NCBI GenBank assembly: GCA_035295125.1
Contig: DATGJP010000117.1
Span: 1-64,000, forward strand
Reading direction: 5' to 3'
DNA length: 64,000 bases
DNA from: JAICMB01 sp035295125
GTDB lineage: Bacteria > Acidobacteriota > Terriglobia > Bryobacterales > Bryobacteraceae
Below are positions 32,553 to 41,162 of this stretch, piece by piece (position 1 is the stretch's first letter; each line of letters opens with the position of its first letter). Under the pieces are notes generated by a model that saw nothing but the letters and a program-made list of their open reading frames with translations, was not told the DNA's origin and did not search any database. The position numbers were made by a program, and so were the translations under genes.

Positions 32553-33487
32553 TGACCCGGCGAACTGCGATCGGTTTGCTGACCGCGCCCCTGTTTGGCG
32601 CGACGTCCTCGGCTTCAGTCGGCAAGCTGTTCTTTCTCGATCTCAGAGGCAAGCGATTGCTGTCTGTGAACACCGACGGCTCGAACCTGCGCGTCGTAGC
32701 CGAAGGTTTGAAGAGCGGTCCCGACGGCATCGCCATCCATGTGGCCGCAAGGCAGATCTTCTGGACCAACATGGGCAAGATGAAGGAGGATGACGGCTCG
32801 ATCGAACGCGTCGATTTCGACGGCGCGAATCGCACGACCGTCGTTCCGGTCGGCGGAACGTTCACCGCCAAGCAGCTCAAGATCGACACGAAAAACGGGA
32901 AGTTATACTGGTCCGACCGCGAAGGCATGCGCGTGATGCGCGCCAATCTGGACGGGTCGAAGATCGAGACCCTTGTGGAGACCGGGCGGGGTGACGAGGC
33001 GCGCCGCGATGCCCGCAACTGGTGTGTCGGAATCGCGGTCGATCCCAAGGGGCGCAAGATCTACTGGACTCAAAAGGGCGGCGACAATGCCGGCCAGGGC
33101 AGCATCCGTCGAGCCGGCATCGAGATCCCGAAAGGCGAGGATGCGGCGAACAGGAGCGACATCGAAGTGCTTTTCGAAGGATTGCCGGAGCCCATCGACC
33201 TGGATTTGGATGTCGAAGGCCGTATGATCTACTGGACTGATCGCGGCGACCCGCCGACTGGGAACAGCGTCAGCCGCGCCCGGATGGATAAGCTAAAACA
33301 GGAAATCGTCGTGCGCGATCTGCACGAAGGCATCGGAATCGCTCTCGATGTGGCCGGCGGACGGATGTACTTCACTGATCTCGGGGGAAGCGTCTACAGC
33401 GCGAGGCTCGACGGTTCAGATCAGAAGGTTCTGCTGAGCGGACAAGGCGCTCTTACCGGAATTGCATTTGCGGAGCTTCCGCGTTAG
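32552..33487 (+). CDS. YWTD-type six-bladed beta-propeller protein
   Basis: A 311-residue protein with a short Tat-like leader (MTRRTAIGLL) and five recognisable LDLR YWTD-like repeats: IFWTN, LYWSD, IYWTQ, IYWTD and MYFTD, each followed by a DG or DG-like turn (LDGSKIETL, LDGSDQKVL). These form a six-bladed propeller used for protein or ligand binding. It is translationally coupled to the preceding gene (TGATG). Confidence 0.8.
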   Translation: MTRRTAIGLLTAPLFGATSSASVGKLFFLDLRGKRLLSVNTDGSNLRVVAEGLKSGPDGIAIHVAARQIFWTNMGKMKEDDGSIERVDFDGANRTTVVPVGGTFTAKQLKIDTKNGKLYWSDREGMRVMRANLDGSKIETLVETGRGDEARRDARNWCVGIAVDPKGRKIYWTQKGGDNAGQGSIRRAGIEIPKGEDAANRSDIEVLFEGLPEPIDLDLDVEGRMIYWTDRGDPPTGNSVSRARMDKLKQEIVVRDLHEGIGIALDVAGGRMYFTDLGGSVYSARLDGSDQKVLLSGQGALTGIAFAELPR

Positions 33488-33665
33488 GTTCTGGCCGCTG
33501 ATCTGCCGGCCTCGCGCGGGTTTCTGCCTCGCAGCCTCCTGCCGCTATCGTGATCGGGACTCGCGGCGCTTGAGTTCAGGTCTGTCCGCCGCGCCAGGTA
33601 AATCTGGCATGCTCGCGCGCATATTCGGCGGCTCAACTTCTCACTCCGCATCGACCCGCAGTTTA

Positions 33666-34019
33666 TTACTTAAGTGCTGGATCACGCGACCCAAGACTAA
33701 CTATCTGAGTTTTTTCGGGCTCAATCGATACGTACATCGGGCCGGCGCCGAGGGCGGAAACCAAAAACCACGTAAAGCGGCCGGCGCGATTGATTACGCG
33801 AAAGACCGCTTCGCCGCCTTCGGCGATGTCGAATTCCATCTTTCGCTTGTTCCAGGTATTGTCGACGCGCAAAGTGTGATGTCCAGGGTCAACCGCGCGG
33901 GTCATCGTCTTTCCGAACATCAGGTTTCCAATGTGCTCGTCATCGAGTTTCACGATCACCTGACGCTGCCGCACATCCTCGGGAGACGTCCGCTTGAGCA
34001 CAATCCGAGCCGGCTGCAT
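33666..34019 (-). CDS. Hypothetical small beta-sandwich-like protein
   Basis: A 117-residue protein with RQVIVKLDDEHIGNLMFG and VDPGHHTLRVDNTWNKRKMEFD, the strand-turn pattern of PEGA-like domains (a ligand inserted as P-G-xH-xL-x-V). No signal peptide is visible. It lies 48 bases downstream of the ADOP permease gene on the same strand and may be co-transcribed. Its function is unknown. Confidence 0.6.
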   Translation of the reverse strand: MQPARIVLKRTSPEDVRQRQVIVKLDDEHIGNLMFGKTMTRAVDPGHHTLRVDNTWNKRKMEFDIAEGGEAVFRVINRAGRFTWFLVSALGAGPMYVSIEPEKTQIVSLGSRDPALK

Positions 34020-34067
34020 CCTACCAATATAGATGCTGTCCGCCGTCCCGGCGATGCGCTACCGAGG

Positions 34068-36569
34068 TTATTCCTGACGCAATGCTTCGGTCGGCCCGAC
34101 ATTGATGGCGCGGCGAGTCGGCACAATACAGGCGGCGATGGCGATAGCCACCAGGAGGACTGTGAGCGACGCAAATGCGCCGGGGTCGGTGGTCTTCACC
34201 TCCCAGATTTCCGAAGAAATGAACCGGGTTAAGGCGGCTGCGCCGCCTATTCCCACGACCACACCGGCCGCGATTACCAAGGCCGCTTGGCGGAAGATGA
34301 GCTTGAGGACGTCCCAACCGCCGGCACCCAGCGCCATGCGGATGCCAATCTCACGCGTCCGCTGCTCGACGGCATAAGCCATGACGCCATAAATTCCTAC
34401 GGCGGCGAGCAGCGTGGCGACCGCGGCGAACAGGCCCAGCAGCATGGAATAGTAACGCGGATACTGCGCTTGAACAGCCAGGTAGGAGTCTTCCGTGCGC
34501 GGATCGATCAAGGGTTGGTTTCGATTGATTTCCTCCACAGCCTGGCGCACTCCGGGCAGTGCGCTCAGCGGATCGCCCGCCGTTCGCATCAAAAATGTCA
34601 TTTGCAGGTGCAAAAAGGTATAGGGGCCCATGCTGTGGGGAGCCGCCTGTACGAACGGAAAGAACATCGCCGGTTCCTGTCGCGTTTGGGGATTGCTCGC
34701 CGGGATGTCTCGTACCACGGCTATGATTTCGCGTACCTGGTCCTCCTCCGATAAATCCACACGAATGCGTTTGCCGAGGGGACTTTCGTTCGGGAAGAAG
34801 CGCCGTGCAAACGTCTCGTTTACGATCACCACCCAGGGCGAATGGGCTGTATCGCGGCTGGTGAAGTCGCGGCCGCTCAACATTCGAATCTTCATGGTGT
34901 TGAAGAAATTCGGCGTGATGGCGAAGAAGTCGGCGGTGAGCTCGTCGGCATTCGCCACCTCACGGCCCGGAATTGTGAACTGGATGGGATCGTTACCGGT
35001 CAGCGGTGGGAAAGTGGTCCCAGCAACGGACCGCAGGCCCGGAACGCTCTGCAGGCGCTCGAAAACACGCGACATTGCCGTGATGGGCACCTCGCTTAAT
35101 TCCCATAGAGGGGTCCCATGGTACATGCCCACCGGCTTGCCGGATTGTTTCTCAACGAAGCGGTAGTGGAAGGTGAGCAGACCGTGCGGATCGCAACCGA
35201 GGTCGGCGCCCTGCAATTGCAGAAAGCTGCGGACCAGTATTCCGGAACCAATCAAGAGCATCAACGCCAGAGCGAGTTGCCCGGCCACGAGCACTGCGCG
35301 GAGGCGATGGCGATTGCCGCCGGCGGTTCCCCCGCGTGTGGCCGCCTTCAGCGATTCGATGAACACCGCTCGCGATCCCTGTGCCGCGGGAATAATTCCA
35401 AAAATCAGGCCGGTAATCAGTGAAATGCCGGCGCTAAAGAGCAGCACTCGTCCGTCAATGTGGATGGCATGCAGCATAGGCAGCCAGCTTGGGGCCATCG
35501 AGACCAATATTCGCACCAGCCCCCATGCGAGCCAGACTCCAAGGACACCGCTGATGAGCGCGAGCAACAGGCTTTCGGTCAGAAACTGCTGGAAGATGCG
35601 GCCGCGGCTCGCTCCGAGCGCTCCGCGTACGGCCACCTCCGTTTGCCGCGAGCTCGCTCGAGCCATCAAGAGCGCCGCCACGTTGGCACAGGCGATCAAG
35701 AGCACGAATATCACAGCGCCTTGCAGCAGGAGCAGCGGCCGGGCGATGAACCCGAAAATCCCGTCGCGGAAGGTTTTAACCCGCACTGTCCAAGGCTTGC
35801 CGTGATCCGTTTCGCGGGCGGGAAATTGTTTTGCAACTTGCAGGGCGATGGAGTCCATTTCGCTTTGCGCCTGCTGCAAGGTCACACCCGGTTTGAGCCT
35901 GGCCATAATTGTCAGGAATGGAAACGACCCGCGGAGTTGAAAATGGTTGAACGGAATCGGCGCGAGGTAATCGCCTTTTTCGTCGGTGATGCGAAAGTCG
36001 GGCGCCATCACTCCGATGATGGTGGTGTTTTGTCCGTTTATGAGGATTTTTCGGCCCAAAATGTCGTTCGCGCCACCGAATCGCTGCATCCAAAGGCGGT
36101 GGCTGAGGACGATCACTGGAGCGGGATGGTCGACCTCGTCTTCCGCTTCGGTAAACAGGCGGCCCATCAGAGGGCGCGCGCCAAGCGCCTGCAATAGTCC
36201 GGGGGTCATCATCTCACCCTGGACACGCTCTGCCGGCAGTCCGTTCTCCTCGGCCCCGAAATCGACGGCGTTATTCACCAGCGCGCCGAGTGACTCGAAG
36301 GAATGAGCCTGCTCCTTCCACGCGAACAGGTTTGGAACGGTGACGGCGTTGAGTTGGTCGGGGTGTCCGGGTTGAATCGAGAAGAGCGTGACCAGGCGAT
36401 CAGGATCCGGGAATGGAAGCGTCTTCAGGAGAATGGCATTCATGAGCGTAAAAATGGCCGTGTTCATGCCAATTCCGACGGCTAAAGAGAATGCGATCAC
36501 AAGGCTGAAAAGCGGCTTTTTGATGAAAAGGCGGTAAGCGTAGACAAGATCCTGCCACAGCGTGCTCAT
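34068..36569 (-). CDS. ADOP/MacB-type ABC transporter permease (copy 1)
   Basis: An 833-residue permease with two FtsX domains and two MacB periplasmic core domains, typical of acidobacterial duplicated orphan permeases. Markers are VGIGMNTAIFTLMNAILLKTLPFP near the N-terminus, ACANVAALLMARASSRQTEVAVR in the middle and VYGVMAYAVEQRTREIGIRMALG-like sequence near the C-terminus (each given in part). No ATP-binding subunit gene is adjacent, as is usual for this group. It starts at ATG 36569 with GGAGG three bases upstream. The substrate is unknown; antimicrobial or lipoprotein export are possibilities known from MacB and LolCDE. Confidence 0.9.
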   Translation of the reverse strand: MSTLWQDLVYAYRLFIKKPLFSLVIAFSLAVGIGMNTAIFTLMNAILLKTLPFPDPDRLVTLFSIQPGHPDQLNAVTVPNLFAWKEQAHSFESLGALVNNAVDFGAEENGLPAERVQGEMMTPGLLQALGARPLMGRLFTEAEDEVDHPAPVIVLSHRLWMQRFGGANDILGRKILINGQNTTIIGVMAPDFRITDEKGDYLAPIPFNHFQLRGSFPFLTIMARLKPGVTLQQAQSEMDSIALQVAKQFPARETDHGKPWTVRVKTFRDGIFGFIARPLLLLQGAVIFVLLIACANVAALLMARASSRQTEVAVRGALGASRGRIFQQFLTESLLLALISGVLGVWLAWGLVRILVSMAPSWLPMLHAIHIDGRVLLFSAGISLITGLIFGIIPAAQGSRAVFIESLKAATRGGTAGGNRHRLRAVLVAGQLALALMLLIGSGILVRSFLQLQGADLGCDPHGLLTFHYRFVEKQSGKPVGMYHGTPLWELSEVPITAMSRVFERLQSVPGLRSVAGTTFPPLTGNDPIQFTIPGREVANADELTADFFAITPNFFNTMKIRMLSGRDFTSRDTAHSPWVVIVNETFARRFFPNESPLGKRIRVDLSEEDQVREIIAVVRDIPASNPQTRQEPAMFFPFVQAAPHSMGPYTFLHLQMTFLMRTAGDPLSALPGVRQAVEEINRNQPLIDPRTEDSYLAVQAQYPRYYSMLLGLFAAVATLLAAVGIYGVMAYAVEQRTREIGIRMALGAGGWDVLKLIFRQAALVIAAGVVVGIGGAAALTRFISSEIWEVKTTDPGAFASLTVLLVAIAIAACIVPTRRAINVGPTEALRQE

Positions 36570-36638
36570 AGTCCTCCGATTTGATGGTTGGACGCGCTGA
36601 GGGCAAATCGGTTTGGGCTTCGTCTACCATGGACCGTA

Positions 36639-37112
36639 GTGCCTGAAACAGAGCTTCGCGTGCGGCCCGCGGTACCCGGCGATGTGCCCGTCATTTATCG
36701 AATGCTGCGCGAATCGGCCATTGCGCAGGACGCGGAAGATCAACTCTGCGTTGACCCCGGCAAGCTGCTCGAAGACGGGTTCGGGGAGGCGAAGCGTTTC
36801 GATTGCCTGATGGCCGAATTGGACGGATTGCCGGCCGGAATCGCTCTGTACTTCTTGATCTATTCCACGTGGACGACTCGTTATGTTCTCTATCTCGAAG
36901 ATCTCTACGTCATAGCCGGCGCGCGGCGGCGCGGGGTTGCGCGGCGCCTTGTCTCGGAGCTTGCGAGAGTTGCCGAACAGTTGAAGTGCGGTCAAATCCG
37001 TTGGCTCGTATCGCGGAACAATTCCGCCGCGATCCGTTTCTACGAATCGCTCGGTGCTGGGATGGGCTCTGACTGGGTGCCCATGTATCTGGAAGCTCCC
37101 TTCCCAATCTGA
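36639..37112 (+). CDS. GNAT-family acetyltransferase
   Basis: About 157 residues from GTG 36639. The acetyl-CoA binding loop is ARRRGVARRL, preceded by the strand YVLYLEDLYV and followed by CGQIRWLVSRNNSAAIRFYESLGA, a classic GNAT C-terminus. It is coupled to the next gene by a TGATG overlap, so substrate might be an amino acid or an amine. The start is uncertain; TTG 36588 adds 17 residues. Confidence 0.82.
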   Translation: MPETELRVRPAVPGDVPVIYRMLRESAIAQDAEDQLCVDPGKLLEDGFGEAKRFDCLMAELDGLPAGIALYFLIYSTWTTRYVLYLEDLYVIAGARRRGVARRLVSELARVAEQLKCGQIRWLVSRNNSAAIRFYESLGAGMGSDWVPMYLEAPFPI

Positions 37113-38212
37113 TGTTTTCGTCGCGACTCCAATGGAACCAGCAGGCCAATCCGCTTTCGCTCCTTCTGGACGAGAAGCGGAAGGCGAGTGCGCGGATTCT
37201 CGATCTCACCGAGTCGAGCCCCCCGAACGCTGGCCTGGAGTATCCTGCCGCAACGATTTTGTCGGCCTTGGCGTCGCCTGAAGCGATGCAGTATCACCCG
37301 CATCCGGCCGGCTTACGCACGGCTCGGGAGGCGGTGGCGTCGTACTACGGCGGCAGGCAATCGCCTGACCGCATCCTGCTCACGGCGAGCACTAGCGAGG
37401 CTTACGGTTATCTTTTCAAGCTGCTCGCCGATCCCGGCGACGAGGTGTTGAGCCCGCGGCCTTCGTATCCGCTGTTCGAGTTTCTGGCTGCGCTCGAAGC
37501 GGTCAAGGTGGTGCAATACCCCCTGATCTACGAGCACGGCTGGATGATCGATTTCCCGGCGCTCGAGCGAGTCATCTCGCCGCGGACTCGGGCAATCATT
37601 GTTGTGAATCCGAATAATCCGACCGGGTCGTTCGTCAAGCCGGGGGAATTCGAGCGGCTTAGGCGGTACGGCTTGCCCATCATTTCAGACGAGGTCTTTG
37701 CCGATTTTCGCTGGGCCGAGCCTGCCGATTTGACCTGCCGCGCCGATTTCACGCTCAGCGGGTTGTCGAAGGTTTCCGGTTTGCCGCAGATGAAGCTGGG
37801 TTGGATTGTTGTCTCGGATCCGGACGCTTATGCTCGGCTCGAATTGATTGCCGACACATATCTTTCGGTCAGTACGCCGGCGCAATGCGCGGCTACGGCC
37901 ATGCTCGAGGCCCGGCACACGGTTCAGGGGCAAATCCGTCGGCGCACCTGGGACAATCTGACGTGGCTGCGTGAGCGGCTGCGGGACAGCCCGATGGATG
38001 TCCTGGAGGTGGAGGGGGGCTGGTACGCGACGCTGCAGGTGCCGCGTACTCGCAGCGAGGAGGAGTGGGTTTTGGAATTGCTGCGCGATCATGACGTAAT
38101 GGTTCAGCCGGGGTTCTTCTATGATTTCGAGCGAGAGGCGTTTTTGGTGGTGAGTCTGCTGACTCGGGATGTGGTTTTTAGGGAGGGGATTGAGCGGCTG
38201 CTGCGGATGTGA
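37112..38212 (+). CDS. Class I/II PLP aminotransferase
   Basis: A 366-residue fold-type I aminotransferase. It shows the NPNNPTGS substrate/PLP motif, the SDEVFADF Asp pair and the Schiff-base Lys in SGLSKVSGLPQMKLGW, followed by the Arg-containing tail. A short N-terminus and SSPPNAGLEYP resemble the AspC/alanine-type group. Translation is coupled to the GNAT gene, so a shared amino-acid pathway is likely. Confidence 0.9.
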   Translation: MFSSRLQWNQQANPLSLLLDEKRKASARILDLTESSPPNAGLEYPAATILSALASPEAMQYHPHPAGLRTAREAVASYYGGRQSPDRILLTASTSEAYGYLFKLLADPGDEVLSPRPSYPLFEFLAALEAVKVVQYPLIYEHGWMIDFPALERVISPRTRAIIVVNPNNPTGSFVKPGEFERLRRYGLPIISDEVFADFRWAEPADLTCRADFTLSGLSKVSGLPQMKLGWIVVSDPDAYARLELIADTYLSVSTPAQCAATAMLEARHTVQGQIRRRTWDNLTWLRERLRDSPMDVLEVEGGWYATLQVPRTRSEEEWVLELLRDHDVMVQPGFFYDFEREAFLVVSLLTRDVVFREGIERLLRM

Positions 38213-38220
38213 GCGAGGAT

Positions 38221-38253
38221 GTGGAAGGGTGACGCAGGCCTTCACCCTTCCAC
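38221..38253. repeat. Perfect 12-bp inverted repeat at convergent gene ends
   Basis: GTGGAAGGGTGA (38221-38232) and TCACCCTTCCAC (38242-38253) are perfectly complementary around a 9-base spacer with GCAGGC. The element contains the flank of the dispersed family. The stop codon of the minus-strand hydrolase lies inside it, so the repeat both ends that gene and may terminate both transcripts. Confidence 0.7.
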
Positions 38254-39258
38254 GGAATCCAAAGCCCGGTTTGCCGTGGCAAGCTCGCGCACCGCTTCGA
38301 CCACGATCTCGGGTTCATCGAGTTGCACCCAGTGCCCGCTGTTCGCGGCCACAATATGCCTGGCGCACGACGACATGCGTTCCGCCTCATCCTCGGGGAA
38401 GGGCTTGTTCTTGGCGCCGGTAATCAGTGTCACTGGAATCCCGCTTAGCGGCACGGCGTCGGCCATCGATGAAACGCTGATCGGCAGCTCGGCAATGTGC
38501 CTCCCCATGCCGCTAAACGACTTCGGCTGGCACCAATGAGAGATGATCGCGGGCCACAGCTCCTGCGGCATCTTCTTCACCTCACCGACCAACCGTTCCA
38601 TGGTCGCCAAGCCCGCTCCCGACGATGTAGCCTTTCCAATCATCCGCGGCAACCGCCGCGAACCCTTTGCCAATCGCGCCAACGTGAATCGAACCACACC
38701 CAGATGCCCGAGAAACGCTCCCCAGTGCGACAGGAACGCCGCGCCCTGGATCATGCGTTTTCGTTCGGCCGTCAAAGGCCACCACTCTTCGGGACGCAGC
38801 GGATCCACCAACACGACCCCCAAGACCTCGTCGGGATGCCGCGCCGCATAGAGCCGCACTACCAGGCCTCCAAACGAATGCCCGACGAGCACGTATGGTC
38901 CGGGCACCGCGGCGGCCCGAAGCATATCCTGCAACTCGTCGGCGACCTGGCTGACCGTGCGTGATGTTCGCGCGCGATCGCTCCAACCCAGACCGGCGCG
39001 GTCATAGGACACCACGTGCGCGAACTTCGCAATCTCCGTCTGCACTCGCCGCCAGTTGACGCACGTCGCGGAAATCCCGGCTTCGAGTACCACCGTCGGA
39101 CTTCCCTGCCCCATTTCGAGCAGATGCATTCGATGTGGGCCGACGCGAACGAGTCGCCCCGGCGGCGGAAACTTGGCTGCATCGCGCCAGAGGCCGAATC
39201 GCTGGTACAGGATGCCGGCAGCGATTAATAATGCGAGGAAACCGAGAACGTACAGCAT
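38242..39258 (-). CDS. Membrane-anchored alpha/beta hydrolase
   Basis: A 338-residue alpha/beta hydrolase with an N-terminal membrane helix (LGFLALLIAAGILY), the oxyanion region VLEAGISAT and the nucleophile elbow GHSFGGL. The acid/His pair is probably in VTLITGAKN and SGHWVQLDEP. It is the last gene of a run with TGATG-type overlaps and ends inside a dispersed repeat. The substrate is unknown. Confidence 0.85.
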   Translation of the reverse strand: MLYVLGFLALLIAAGILYQRFGLWRDAAKFPPPGRLVRVGPHRMHLLEMGQGSPTVVLEAGISATCVNWRRVQTEIAKFAHVVSYDRAGLGWSDRARTSRTVSQVADELQDMLRAAAVPGPYVLVGHSFGGLVVRLYAARHPDEVLGVVLVDPLRPEEWWPLTAERKRMIQGAAFLSHWGAFLGHLGVVRFTLARLAKGSRRLPRMIGKATSSGAGLATMERLVGEVKKMPQELWPAIISHWCQPKSFSGMGRHIAELPISVSSMADAVPLSGIPVTLITGAKNKPFPEDEAERMSSCARHIVAANSGHWVQLDEPEIVVEAVRELATANRALDSVEG

Positions 39259-39974
39259 CAGTCGGAAATGGCCAGCTCACCGGGCACGATGCGACGCGTC
39301 CGGGGCAAAACGCCGCGACGCGAAAGCAGGCCCACAAAGACGAGAATCGACGTGAAGACGATGAGCTTGAAAGAATCTGCAAGCCGCGAATGCGCCGGCA
39401 GCACAACCCACAGCAGTCCCAGCACGGGTTGGGCGAAACACACAGCCCAGACCGATCCGTAGAAATAGCGGCGCTCATGCCCTTCGCCCTGGGTCGATGC
39501 TTTCACGCGCGGCAACTGACCCGCGGCGCCTAGTAGCCAGATCGCAATCGCCAGCGGAAAATAGGCGTACTCGTAGATCTGCCGCAACTGCCAGCGCCCG
39601 GTCACAACCGCGTCGAGCAGCCCTGCCCAGTTGAGCACGGCATACGTGATCAAGGCGCTCCAGGCAAACGTGTAGCACACGCGCCGGTACATTGGATTGG
39701 GCTTGTCCTCGGTGAATCGAATGATATACGGCCTGGGCTCGACGCCCGGCAGCCGCCCCCGAATGCCCGCAAGGCCGGTTCCGGCCAAAACGGCGCCCAA
39801 CCACAACGCCATCGGCGTGCTGAACCCCTGCGCAAAAAGGTTAAACGTCAGCCACCCCGGCGCCAGGAAAAAGACCCAGATCCAAATCGGCCAATGAGCG
39901 AAACGATACGCGACTTTGTTGCGCTCTCGCAGCTTGCGCGCGCTGGCAAGCTCCGTCCGAACCGCGTGGCCCAC
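39258..39974 (-). CDS. Multi-pass membrane protein of unknown family
   Basis: A 238-residue protein with about six or seven membrane helices (for example WPIWIWVFFLAPGWLTFNLF and a helix at about 206-222, LIVFTSILVFVGLLS). It starts at GTG 39974 two bases after the SDR stop and overlaps the hydrolase start (TGATG). I do not recognise the family. Its genes are translated as one block, which suggests a shared membrane process. Confidence 0.7.
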   Translation of the reverse strand: MGHAVRTELASARKLRERNKVAYRFAHWPIWIWVFFLAPGWLTFNLFAQGFSTPMALWLGAVLAGTGLAGIRGRLPGVEPRPYIIRFTEDKPNPMYRRVCYTFAWSALITYAVLNWAGLLDAVVTGRWQLRQIYEYAYFPLAIAIWLLGAAGQLPRVKASTQGEGHERRYFYGSVWAVCFAQPVLGLLWVVLPAHSRLADSFKLIVFTSILVFVGLLSRRGVLPRTRRIVPGELAISD

Positions 39975-39975
39975 C

Positions 39976-40710
39976 TTACGCCCCCTTGAACAAGCCGCCG
40001 TCGATGGCGAGCGACGTGCCGGTTACGTAGCTGGCGCGCTCGGAGGCGAGAAACACCACGACACTTGCGAACTCCTCGGGGGTCGCGATGCGGCCGAGCG
40101 GAATCTGGCCGGTGGGAATATTGCCCGCGAACTCTTTGAGCCGTTCGGTGCCCGTAAAGCCCGGACACACATTGTTCACCAGCACGTTGTAAGGGCCGTA
40201 CTCGTTCGCCAGGCTTTTCGCCAAGCCCCGCACCGCGCCGCGGACCGAGTTGGAAAGAATCAGCCGATCCACAGGCTGCAACGTGGCCACGGACGTAATG
40301 GTTATCAGCCGCCCCCAACGCTGCTTTTTCATCGGGGGCAGCACCTCGCGGGCAAAGTAAAGAGTGCTGAGGAAATTGAGATCGACTGCGTCACGCCAGT
40401 CCTCAAGCGAGGTCGCGGCAAATTCTTTCGCCGGGGGACCGCCTGCATTGGTTACGCAAATGTCGATGCGGCCGAACCGCTCCAGTACCGCTTGAACGAA
40501 CCGGCGAACTTGCGCTTCAACGGTCACGTCAACCGCCTGGAAGAACACTTCGCCCCCGATATCACGGGCGGCCGCCTGCAGTCGTTCTTCGCTTCGTGAG
40601 CAAATCGCGACTTTGGCGCCCTCCGCCGCCAGACCTTGGGCGACGGCTTTGCCGAGCCCGGAACTGGCTCCGGCAACTACTGCGACGCGATCTTTCAGGC
40701 CGAGATCCAT
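39976..40710 (-). CDS. SDR-family oxidoreductase lacking the YxxxK pair
   Basis: A 244-residue short-chain dehydrogenase with the NAD(P) motif AGASSGLG and the NAGG strand. In the place of the catalytic Y-x3-K it reads ILSNSVRGAVRG, so the Tyr and Lys are both replaced, as in a branch of FabG-like proteins. VNNVCPGFTGTERL and the C-terminal TGTSLAIDGG are intact. Cofactor and lipid-type substrates may bind, but ordinary dehydrogenase chemistry is doubtful. Its start overlaps the response-regulator stop (TGATG). Confidence 0.85.
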   Translation of the reverse strand: MDLGLKDRVAVVAGASSGLGKAVAQGLAAEGAKVAICSRSEERLQAAARDIGGEVFFQAVDVTVEAQVRRFVQAVLERFGRIDICVTNAGGPPAKEFAATSLEDWRDAVDLNFLSTLYFAREVLPPMKKQRWGRLITITSVATLQPVDRLILSNSVRGAVRGLAKSLANEYGPYNVLVNNVCPGFTGTERLKEFAGNIPTGQIPLGRIATPEEFASVVVFLASERASYVTGTSLAIDGGLFKGA

Positions 40711-41141
40711 CAGGCAGGAAGACAAACCATATTGAGCCAGTACTGCTCAACTTCTCGAATCAGATCGAAGTACTGATAGACGTCTGTGGGCTTGGTGAGG
40801 TAACAGTTAGCGTGCTTCTCGTAGGCATTAATCACATCCGCGTCCGCGCGCGATGTGCTCAATATGATCACCGGAATGTGCCGTAGTATGGGATCACCTT
40901 TGATTTCCGCCAGAACCTCCCGACCATCGCGCCGGGGTAAATTGAGATCCAACAATACCAGATCCGGGAATGTCACGTCCTTGTAACGTCCGCGCGCGAA
41001 CAGATAATCGAGCGCAGCCTCTCCGTCTCCCACCACGTGGATTTCCGTGGGAATGGTACCCAGCTTGAAGGCTTCGGTGGTGAGAAAGACGTCTGCCGCG
41101 TTATCCTCCACGAGCAAAACGTCAATAGACCGACCTTCCAC
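40710..41141 (-). CDS. Single-domain response regulator (Rcp1 type)
   Basis: About 143 residues: a REC domain with acidic pocket VEDN, the phosphorylated Asp in VLLDLNLPRRDG, the switch Thr/Ser in IILSTSRAD and the Lys in YLTKPTD. There is no output domain, as in Rcp1-like regulators that pair with phytochromes or hybrid kinases. GTG 41141 is taken as start. It follows acsA by about 21 bases and couples to the SDR gene. No kinase gene is present nearby. Confidence 0.9.
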   Translation of the reverse strand: MEGRSIDVLLVEDNAADVFLTTEAFKLGTIPTEIHVVGDGEAALDYLFARGRYKDVTFPDLVLLDLNLPRRDGREVLAEIKGDPILRHIPVIILSTSRADADVINAYEKHANCYLTKPTDVYQYFDLIREVEQYWLNMVCLPA

Positions 41142-41162
41142 CCGACACAATTATAGCCTGCC

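Noticed and set aside
35460..36197. 245-codon antisense frame over the ADOP permease
   Set aside because: The permease on the minus strand is well supported; the antisense product has no recognisable features.
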